This document shows positions 1-5,073 of a stretch of 7,841 nucleotides of DNA, piece after piece. Position 1 is the stretch's first letter, and every line of letters begins with the position of its first letter. The notes under the pieces are model-generated. The model ran no database searches. It worked only from the letters and a program-made list of their open reading frames with translations, and was not told the DNA's origin. Where the stretch lies: NCBI GenBank assembly GCA_003484545.1, contig DNCF01000209.1, positions 1 to 7,841 of the forward strand, in the 5' to 3' direction. Made by a program: the position numbers and the translations under genes. This DNA comes from Massilia sp. (GTDB lineage Bacteria > Pseudomonadota > Gammaproteobacteria > Burkholderiales > Burkholderiaceae_D).

Positions 1-404
1 TCGCGGCCCAGACCGACGCCGGCCTGATGGTGCCGGTGGTGAGGAACGCCGAGGCGCGCGACCCGTGGTCGGCCGCCGCCGAGGTGGCGCGCCTGGCGGA
101 AGCGGCGCGCAGCGGCAAGGCCCTGCGCGAGGAGCTGAGCGGCTCGACCATCACGATCACGAGTCTCGGCGCCCTCGGCGGCATCGTCACCACCCCCGTC
201 ATCAACCGGCCGGAGGTGGCAATCGTCGGCGTCAACCGCATCATCGACAAGCCCGTGATCCTGAACGGCGCCATGGTCGCGCGCAAGATCATGAACCTCT
301 CGTCCTCCTTCGACCACCGGGTGATCGACGGCATGGTGGCGGCCGAGTTCATCCAGACCATCCGCGGCTACCTTGAGTGCCCGGCAACCCTGTTCGTGGA
401 GTGA
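1..404 (+). CDS. bkdB: Branched-chain 2-oxoacid dehydrogenase E2 (lipoamide acyltransferase), C-terminal part
   Basis: This is the C-terminal 133 residues of a dihydrolipoamide acyltransferase; the 5' end lies outside the window and codons are in phase from base 3. E2 moves the acyl group from lipoamide to CoA in the cytoplasmic 2-oxoacid dehydrogenase complex. The visible part is the catalytic domain: the DHRVIDG motif (bases 312-332) holds the catalytic His, and SGSTITITSLGALGGI and the EVAIVGVNR strand are core motifs of the fold. The protein ends in LFVE, as I recall for Pseudomonas-type BkdB, and the stop is TGA at 402-404. It lies 4 nt upstream of the E3 gene, so the two are co-transcribed. 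The branched-chain assignment rests on overall resemblance to BkdB and on the LpdV-like partner. A pyruvate or 2-oxoglutarate E2 is less likely, but the lipoyl domains are not visible to settle it. Confidence 0.88.
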   Translation, partial: AAQTDAGLMVPVVRNAEARDPWSAAAEVARLAEAARSGKALREELSGSTITITSLGALGGIVTTPVINRPEVAIVGVNRIIDKPVILNGAMVARKIMNLSSSFDHRVIDGMVAAEFIQTIRGYLECPATLFVE

Positions 405-408
405 GCCG

Positions 409-1806
<1,398 letters not shown>

Positions 1807-1809
1807 TCG

Positions 1810-1830
1810 CGGCCGCAGCCCTTGCGGCCG
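1810..1830 (+). other. Hairpin just after lpdV
   Basis: A perfect 8-bp inverted repeat (CGGCCGCA / TGCGGCCG) with a 5-nt loop starts 3 nt after the lpdV stop. It has no T-tract. It could protect the 3' end of the operon mRNA or act with the following larger hairpin. Its role is inferred only. Confidence 0.4.
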
Positions 1831-1835
1831 ATGCA

Positions 1836-1886
1836 GGAAAACGGATGCGCACGCCCCGTTTCCCTGCGCATCGGCCGCCGTTTTCC
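1836..1886 (+). terminator. Compound hairpin, candidate (possibly bidirectional) terminator of the bkd operon
   Basis: The outer arms GGAAAACGG (1836-1844) and CCGTTTTCC (1878-1886) are exactly complementary. Inside them ATGCGCA (1845-1851) pairs with TGCGCAT (1865-1871) around a 13-nt loop, leaving a 6-nt bulge (1872-1877) on the 3' side. The A-run and T-run sit within the outer arms, so a weak terminator could be read in either direction. There is no free U-tract after the stem, so termination is plausible but not certain. Confidence 0.45.
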
Positions 1887-1901
1887 GGTAGAGCGTCCTC
1901 G

Positions 1902-1915
1902 CACATACATATGTG
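1902..1915. promoter_or_regulatory. Inverted repeat upstream of the first barrel promoter
   Basis: CACATA and TATGTG form a 6-bp inverted repeat separated by 2 nt. It lies 17 nt upstream of the -35 element of the following promoter, a position suited to an activator or repressor site. No regulator can be named. Confidence 0.3.
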
Positions 1916-1932
1916 AAATACTGCCCGTCGAT

Positions 1933-1961
1933 TTGCAACAATTACATGCCCATGCGATAAT
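1933..1961 (+). promoter_or_regulatory. Sigma-70 promoter of the first outer-membrane barrel gene
   Basis: The -35 element TTGCAA (1933-1938) and the -10 element GATAAT (1956-1961) are separated by exactly 17 nt. TG at 1953-1954 gives an extended -10. Transcription would start near 1968, leaving a leader of about 47 nt. The same nine bases TGCGATAAT recur upstream of the second barrel gene. Confidence 0.72.
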
Positions 1962-2014
1962 GTTTCAAGGCAGCAATATGCATGTCACCTATTATCAATG
2001 GAAGAAAGTTTGTA

Positions 2015-2530
2015 ATGTTCAAGAAAACCGCAGTTGCAGCAGCGCTCGTTATCGCTTCGTCGGCGGCTTTTGCCCAGCAAGCTCCCCAGTTCTACGTCGG
2101 CGCCGATGTCGCCTCGACCAAGGTCGACGGTTTCGACCGTGACGAAGGCGCAGGCATCTTCGTCGGCTACAAGTTTAGCCCGAATGTCGCAGTGGAAGCA
2201 GGCTGGCACCAGCTGGCCGACATGAACGAACGCGTCTTTGGCGACAAGGTCAGCGTCAAGTACGAGCAAACCGAGATTTCGCTGATCGGCACCCTGCCGC
2301 TGAGCAATGGCTTCAGCGTCTATGGCCGCCTGGGCTACAACGAGGTCAAGGGCAAGCTGAGCGGCACGGTCGACGGCGTCCGCGTATCGGAATCGGGCAC
2401 GGAAGACAAGGTCGTCTACGGCGCCGGCCTGTCCTACGCCTTCACCCCGGCCATCGACGGCCGCCTGGAAGTGCAGAAGCCGCACAGCGACATCACCAAG
2501 ATCGCCGCGGGCGTGGTCTTCAACTTCTGA
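2015..2530 (+). CDS. Small outer-membrane beta-barrel protein (OmpA-like barrel, OMP_b-brl type), copy 1
   Basis: A 171-residue secreted protein. Residues 1-20 form a signal peptide with KK at the N-terminus, a hydrophobic core and an AFA cleavage site before QQAP. The mature part alternates short amphipathic strands (QFYVGADVAST, GIFVGYKF, VAVEAGWHQL, EISLIGTLPL, FSVYGRLGYNEV, VVYGAGLSYAF, GRLEVQKP, AAGVVFNF) and ends in Phe, the C-terminal signal recognised by the BAM complex. This fits an eight-stranded barrel without a periplasmic OmpA domain. I chose ATG 2015 because the signal peptide starts there and GGAAG (2000-2004) lies 10 nt upstream; an in-frame ATG at 1982 would add 11 residues ahead of the signal peptide. 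It is paralogous to the protein at 3563-4054 and monocistronic, with its own promoter and terminator. Its ligand or function is unknown. Confidence 0.85.
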   Translation: MFKKTAVAAALVIASSAAFAQQAPQFYVGADVASTKVDGFDRDEGAGIFVGYKFSPNVAVEAGWHQLADMNERVFGDKVSVKYEQTEISLIGTLPLSNGFSVYGRLGYNEVKGKLSGTVDGVRVSESGTEDKVVYGAGLSYAFTPAIDGRLEVQKPHSDITKIAAGVVFNF

Positions 2531-2541
2531 TTCGCCTTGCG

Positions 2542-2556
2542 TCCGGCCTGGCCGGA
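2542..2556 (+). other. Small hairpin before the terminator
   Basis: TCCGGC and GCCGGA form a 6-bp stem with a 3-nt loop, between the stop codon of the first barrel gene and its terminator. It is short and could be chance in GC-rich DNA. Confidence 0.25.
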
Positions 2557-2568
2557 TCCCCAAGCATC

Positions 2569-2591
2569 AGGGCGCCGCGTGCGCCCTTTTT
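2569..2591 (+). terminator. Rho-independent terminator of the first barrel gene
   Basis: AGGGCGC (2569-2575) pairs with GCGCCCT (2581-2587) around a 5-nt loop and runs into five Ts (2587-2591). It lies 38 nt after the stop codon. Confidence 0.8.
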
Positions 2592-2665
2592 CGTTGGCGC
2601 GGCGATCGGAGCAAGCGCTTATGCATGGTGGTTGTCGGGAATCTTGACGTGCCCGCGCATAGCAT

Positions 2666-2681
2666 ATTTACACCCGTAAAT
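2666..2681. promoter_or_regulatory. Inverted repeat, candidate enhancer site for a sigma-54 activator
   Basis: ATTTAC and GTAAAT form a perfect 6-bp inverted repeat with a 4-nt spacer (ACCC). Its centre is about 76 bp upstream of the predicted sigma-54 start site, close to where bacterial enhancer-binding proteins usually bind. In exosortase systems the expected activator would be a PrsR-type response regulator. That link is inferred from family knowledge, and no such gene is in this window. Confidence 0.45.
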
Positions 2682-2693
2682 TTTTCCGATATG

Positions 2694-2706
2694 AATCAAT
2701 TGCTTG
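2694..2706. promoter_or_regulatory. IHF-binding site
   Basis: AATCAATTGCTTG matches every fixed position of the IHF consensus WATCAANNNNTTR. It lies between the candidate enhancer and the -24/-12 promoter, at about -56 to -44. There IHF would bend the DNA and bring the bound activator to the sigma-54 polymerase. Confidence 0.65.
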
Positions 2707-2723
2707 AAGAAATATTGACATAT

Positions 2724-2739
2724 TGGCACGCTACTTGCT
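2724..2739 (+). promoter_or_regulatory. Sigma-54 (RpoN) -24/-12 promoter of the PEP-CTERM gene
   Basis: TTGGCACGCTACTTGCT, read from 2723, fits the consensus YTGGCACGrNNNTTGCW at all but the r position. The invariant GG (2725-2726) and GC (2737-2738) are exactly 10 nt apart. The predicted start is near 2750, giving a 23-nt leader that holds the ribosome binding site. No sigma-70 -10 element fits the nearby TTGACA at 2715-2720. Confidence 0.83.
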
Positions 2740-2772
2740 GACACGGAGGGTCCACACCAACCGGAGATCAAT

Positions 2773-3354
2773 ATGTCCCTGACTGTCCTGAAAAAAGCGC
2801 TGCTCGGCTCCTTGTTCTTTGCCTGCTCGTCCCTGTTTGCCGCACCGCTGGTCATCAATATCGACAACGCCGCCAGCTACGGCGAATTCGGTCAAGAAGG
2901 CAACACCGTGCTGACCTATGACATCGGCGCCAATTCGTATATCACCGGGATCAGCTACGACCTCAACGTTACCGCCTACAACCCGAGCTGGCTGATGGAA
3001 CTCGGCCTGGCCATCACCAATTCGAAAACCAGTGAAGGCGTTTACTTCAACCCCGGCATCACGGACTGGTACCCGGGCACCGCTGTCTATTCGGGTGCGG
3101 CCGACCTGGAAGCGCTCGACCTGGCATTCTATGTCGGCAACGACGGCATCCTGCGCCTCGAGTTCTACGAGGACTTCGACGACATGTTCATCTCGCCCGA
3201 CGGCCGCTGGAACTTCGGCACGATTACCATCGACTACACCCCGCAAGCCGCCGCCGTTCCGGAACCGGCCACTGCCCTGCTGCTGGGCGGCGGCGCGATG
3301 CTGATGGGCTTTGCCGGCCGCCGGCGCGCCCGCAAAGCCACGGTCGCGGCCTGA
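2773..3354 (+). CDS. PEP-CTERM sorting domain protein
   Basis: A 193-residue exported protein with the three-part sorting tail handled by exosortase (EpsH/XrtA family): the PEP motif in VPEPAT at residues 162-167, a hydrophobic segment to about residue 182, and the basic cluster RRRARK at 183-188. The N-terminus is a signal peptide of about 23 residues (KK, hydrophobic core, LFA before AP). The mature region, residues 24-160, is acidic, rich in Tyr, Asp and Asn, and appears to be beta-strand-rich. It contains no Cys and resembles no domain I can name. Such proteins are exported, cleaved by exosortase and linked to exopolysaccharide or floc matrix; the exosortase gene must lie elsewhere. ATG 2773 has GGAG (2763-2766) 6 nt upstream. 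It is a single-gene unit with a sigma-54 promoter and its own terminator, unlike the sigma-70 barrel genes on both sides. Confidence 0.9.
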   Translation: MSLTVLKKALLGSLFFACSSLFAAPLVINIDNAASYGEFGQEGNTVLTYDIGANSYITGISYDLNVTAYNPSWLMELGLAITNSKTSEGVYFNPGITDWYPGTAVYSGAADLEALDLAFYVGNDGILRLEFYEDFDDMFISPDGRWNFGTITIDYTPQAAAVPEPATALLLGGGAMLMGFAGRRRARKATVAA

Positions 3355-3374
3355 ACCGCATCAAGTTCGACGAC

Positions 3375-3398
3375 AAAGGCGCCACTGGCGCCTTTATT
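3375..3398 (+). terminator. Rho-independent terminator of the PEP-CTERM gene
   Basis: AAAGGCGCC (3375-3383) and GGCGCCTTT (3387-3395) form a perfect 9-bp stem with a 3-nt loop, followed by ATT. It starts 21 nt after the stop. The A-run on the 5' arm means it could also work on the other strand. Confidence 0.75.
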
Positions 3399-3489
3399 CG
3401 TTTCAAGGCGTAGAACTCCGCTGATACCTCTGCATCGTCCAAGCTAGTCCATAGAAAATTCATCGTTGTCAGCAGGAAAAGTCCGATCG

Positions 3490-3498
3490 TGCGATAAT
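3490..3498 (+). promoter_or_regulatory. Extended -10 promoter of the second barrel gene
   Basis: TGCGATAAT (TG, one base, then GATAAT at 3493-3498) is identical to the extended -10 of the first barrel gene. No good -35 lies at 16-18 nt; the nearest candidate, TTGTCA (3466-3471), is 21 nt away. The promoter probably relies on the extended -10. The predicted start is near 3505. Confidence 0.55.
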
Positions 3499-3506
3499 CC
3501 GGCCCC

Positions 3507-3529
3507 GGCCGAAACATGGCGTTTCGGCC
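3507..3529 (+). promoter_or_regulatory. 5'-leader stem-loop of the second barrel mRNA
   Basis: GGCCGAAAC (3507-3515) and GTTTCGGCC (3521-3529) form a perfect 9-bp stem with loop ATGGC. It would begin about 2 nt from the predicted 5' end and leaves the ribosome binding site (AAGG, 3551-3554) free. A 5'-terminal stem-loop is known to stabilise ompA mRNA in E. coli; a similar role here is inferred. It lacks a proper U-tract, so it is not a convincing terminator. Confidence 0.55.
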
Positions 3530-3562
3530 TCTTTCGTATCATCGTAAGAAAAGGCAACAAAA

Positions 3563-4054
3563 ATGTTCAAGAAAATCGCAATCGCAACCGCCCTGGTCGC
3601 CGCTTCGTCGGCCGTCTTCGCCGCCGAGCCAACCCCGTTCTACGCTGGTGTCGACGTCTCGTCGACCAAGGTCTCGGGCTTCGACGACAAACTGGGCGGC
3701 GGCGCATTCGTCGGCTATAAACTGAACCAGAGCGTCGCCATCGAAGGCGGCTACCACCGCCTGGCCGACACCACGGTCGACGGCGCCGACGTCACCCTGG
3801 ACCAGTTCGACGTGTCGGTCCTGGGCACCGTGCCGCTGACCAACGGCTTCAGCATGTACGGCCGCCTCGGCTTCAACCGCGTCGAAGGCGAAGCCAAGTT
3901 CAACGGCGTCAAGCAGAAGGACCACACCACCAACGCCCTGTACGGCATCGGCATGGGCTACGCCTTCTCGCCGGTCGTCAACGCGCGCCTGGAAGTGCAG
4001 AAGCCTGACAGCGACATCACCAAGATCGTCGCCGGCGTCGCTTACTCGTTCTAA
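3563..4054 (+). CDS. Small outer-membrane beta-barrel protein (OmpA-like barrel, OMP_b-brl type), copy 2
   Basis: A 163-residue paralogue of the protein at 2015-2530. It starts with the same MFKK signal peptide (cleavage after VFA, near residue 20) and shares FY-G-DV-STKV-GFD at the mature N-terminus. It also shares FVGYK, NGFS-YGRLG and RLEVQKP-SDITKI-AGV, and ends in Phe. Of the last 23 residues, 17 are identical. The two proteins differ mainly between strands, in the likely surface loops (for example the segments around VTLDQFD and AKFNGVKQKDHTTN). ATG 3563 has AAGG (3551-3554) 8 nt upstream. It is monocistronic, with an extended -10 promoter, a leader hairpin and a very strong terminator, which suggests high expression. 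Its role is unknown; structural or small-molecule binding roles are equally possible. Confidence 0.86.
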   Translation: MFKKIAIATALVAASSAVFAAEPTPFYAGVDVSSTKVSGFDDKLGGGAFVGYKLNQSVAIEGGYHRLADTTVDGADVTLDQFDVSVLGTVPLTNGFSMYGRLGFNRVEGEAKFNGVKQKDHTTNALYGIGMGYAFSPVVNARLEVQKPDSDITKIVAGVAYSF

Positions 4055-4068
4055 GCCCCCGCTGGTCT

Positions 4069-4083
4069 CCGGCCGCCGGCCGG
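4069..4083 (+). other. GC-rich hairpin after the second barrel gene
   Basis: CCGGCC and GGCCGG form a 6-bp stem with loop GCC between the stop codon and the terminator. It mirrors the small hairpin at the same place after the first barrel gene. It could shield the 3' end of the mRNA but is short enough to be chance. Confidence 0.3.
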
Positions 4084-4095
4084 TCTGACCGCTCG

Positions 4096-4127
4096 AACCG
4101 GACTGCCTGCGCAGTCCGGTTTTTTTT
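4096..4127 (+). terminator. Strong rho-independent terminator of the second barrel gene
   Basis: AACCGGACTGC (4096-4106) and GCAGTCCGGTT (4111-4121) form a perfect 11-bp stem with a 4-nt loop, running into eight Ts (4120-4127). This is the strongest terminator in the window. Confidence 0.95.
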
Positions 4128-4178
4128 CGCCTGCCGGCGGCGCTCGCTGCCCTTTTGCGTCGGGTGGCCGGACCCGGC

Positions 4179-4361
4179 ATGAACCTGGCGCCGAAGGATT
4201 TCGCGGAGTTCGCACAGGCGATCCAGTATTCGATCGCTACACCGGGCGCCCTCTGCCACGAAAAGCTGCGCGAGAAGGACCCCGAATTCGGCTACCTGGC
4301 ATTCAAGGAAGCGATCCGCCAGGAATGGCAAGCCGCGATGAAGGCCGCCGTGGCGGATTGA
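4179..4361 (+). CDS. Small hypothetical protein
   Basis: A 60-residue ORF (starting MNLAPKDFAEFAQAIQY, ending in AAMKAAVAD, stop TGA at 4359-4361) that I do not recognise. It is soluble-looking and predicted mostly helical, with one Cys (in GALCHEKLREKD) and a mix of acidic and basic residues; there is no signal peptide or membrane segment. ATG 4179 is preferred; an in-frame TTG at 4155 would add eight residues, including Gly and Pro, with no better ribosome site. Neither start has a clear Shine-Dalgarno sequence. The gene lies 51 nt downstream of a strong terminator, so it needs its own promoter, and I could not find a convincing one. The amino-acid composition looks like a real protein, but expression is uncertain. 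Confidence 0.5.
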   Translation: MNLAPKDFAEFAQAIQYSIATPGALCHEKLREKDPEFGYLAFKEAIRQEWQAAMKAAVAD

Positions 4362-4441
4362 AGGCTGCCGCATGCCGGCTCCAGGGCGAATTCCCGCCCG
4401 GCGGCTGCGTTTCGCCGGTCCGCGCGGCAATGCGGAAAAGC

Positions 4442-4460
4442 GGCGGCGCCACGCGCCGCC
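4442..4460 (+). other. GC-rich hairpin upstream of kefF
   Basis: GGCGGCGC (4442-4449) and GCGCCGCC (4453-4460) form a perfect 8-bp stem with loop CAC. It follows the small hypothetical gene by 80 nt but lacks a T-tract, so it is a poor terminator. It lies where the -35 region of kefF would be. Confidence 0.35.
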
Positions 4461-4471
4461 CGACGTGCCTG

Positions 4472-4489
4472 TACAATTGTGCAATACAA
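4472..4489 (+). promoter_or_regulatory. Possible kefF promoter and operator
   Basis: TACAAT at 4472-4477 resembles a -10 element 26 nt before the kefF start, without a recognisable -35. It overlaps the 8-bp palindrome ACAATTGT (4473-4480) and the inverted repeat TTGT-N5-ACAA (4477-4489). These AT-rich repeats stand out in a GC-rich stretch and could bind a regulator. Evidence is weak. Confidence 0.3.
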
Positions 4490-4503
4490 CACGTCCAACT
4501 CGC

Positions 4504-5073
4504 ATGTCCAAGCCACGCATCCTGGTGCTGTACGCCCACCCGGCGCCGCACCGCTCCCGCATCAACCGCCGGCTGGCCGACGCCGCCCGCTCGCAGGACG
4601 GTGTGCTGCTGCACGATCTCTACGAAACCTATCCCGACTTCTTCATCGACGTCGCCCGCGAACAGGCCCTGGTCGAGCAGGCCGAACTGCTCGTTTTCCT
4701 GCATCCCTTGCGCTGGTACAGCATGCCGGCCCTGCTCAAGGAATGGGTCGACTCGGTCCTGGTACCCGGCTGGGCCTATGGCCCGGGCGCGAGCGCCCTG
4801 AAGGGCAAGGGCTACCTGCTGGCGGCGACCACCGGCAGCCCGCTGGCAAGCTACCGCGCAGGCGAGCCCAATGGCCGCCCGTTCGAGGATTTCCTGCCGC
4901 CCTTCGAGCAGACCGCCGCGCGCTGCGGCATGCAGTGGCATCCGCCGCACATCCTGCATGGCGCGAACAGCGCCTCCGAGGCCGACATCGACGCCCACGT
5001 CGCCGCCTTCCGTGCGCGCCTCGCGCAGTTCCTGCAATCGCCCGCCAACGAAACGAACCCCCATGGATCATAG
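4504..5073 (+). CDS. kefF: KefF-like NAD(P)H:quinone oxidoreductase, ancillary protein of the KefC efflux system
   Basis: A 189-residue flavodoxin-fold FMN protein of the KefF/KefG/NQO1 family. In E. coli KefF binds KefC on the cytoplasmic side and is needed for full glutathione-adduct-gated K+ efflux; it also reduces quinones and electrophiles. Visible features: the N-terminal strand ILVLYAHP (residues 6-13) followed by HRSRINRRL, which forms the flavin phosphate loop; and HPLRWYSMPALLKEWVD from residue 67 with the following PGWAYG, the family signature. ATG 4504 is chosen because the conserved fold begins at once. An in-frame ATG at 4372 would add 44 residues of basic, low-information sequence. 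The Shine-Dalgarno sequence is weak. Its last 11 nt overlap the start of the kefC-like gene, so the pair is probably translationally coupled, matching the kefF-kefC order in enterobacteria. Confidence 0.85.
   Translation: MSKPRILVLYAHPAPHRSRINRRLADAARSQDGVLLHDLYETYPDFFIDVAREQALVEQAELLVFLHPLRWYSMPALLKEWVDSVLVPGWAYGPGASALKGKGYLLAATTGSPLASYRAGEPNGRPFEDFLPPFEQTAARCGMQWHPPHILHGANSASEADIDAHVAAFRARLAQFLQSPANETNPHGS

Noticed and set aside
1982..2014. Upstream in-frame ATG for the first barrel protein
   Set aside because: It would place 11 extra residues before a normal MFKK signal peptide. The paralogue starts at the equivalent of 2015.
2613..2626. Short palindromes AAGCGCTT and ATGCAT side by side
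   Set aside because: They are too short and common to claim as a binding site without conservation data, and lie over 120 bp from the mapped promoter elements.
2715..2743. Perfect sigma-70 -35 TTGACA before the PEP-CTERM gene
   Set aside because: The bases 17 nt downstream read CTGACA, and no -10 lies at 16-18 nt. The overlapping sigma-54 element is far better.
2773..2830. Possible lipobox (FFAC) in the PEP-CTERM protein signal peptide
   Set aside because: Position -3 is Phe rather than Leu/Val/Ile and -2 is Phe. A standard signal peptidase I site (LFA before AP) fits better.
3466..3498. TTGTCA as the -35 of the second barrel promoter
   Set aside because: The 21-nt spacing to GATAAT is too long for normal sigma-70 use; the extended -10 explains the promoter better.
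4372..4503. Upstream in-frame ATG for kefF
   Set aside because: It adds 44 Arg/Pro-rich residues before the flavodoxin fold and spans the hairpin and AT-rich promoter-like stretch.
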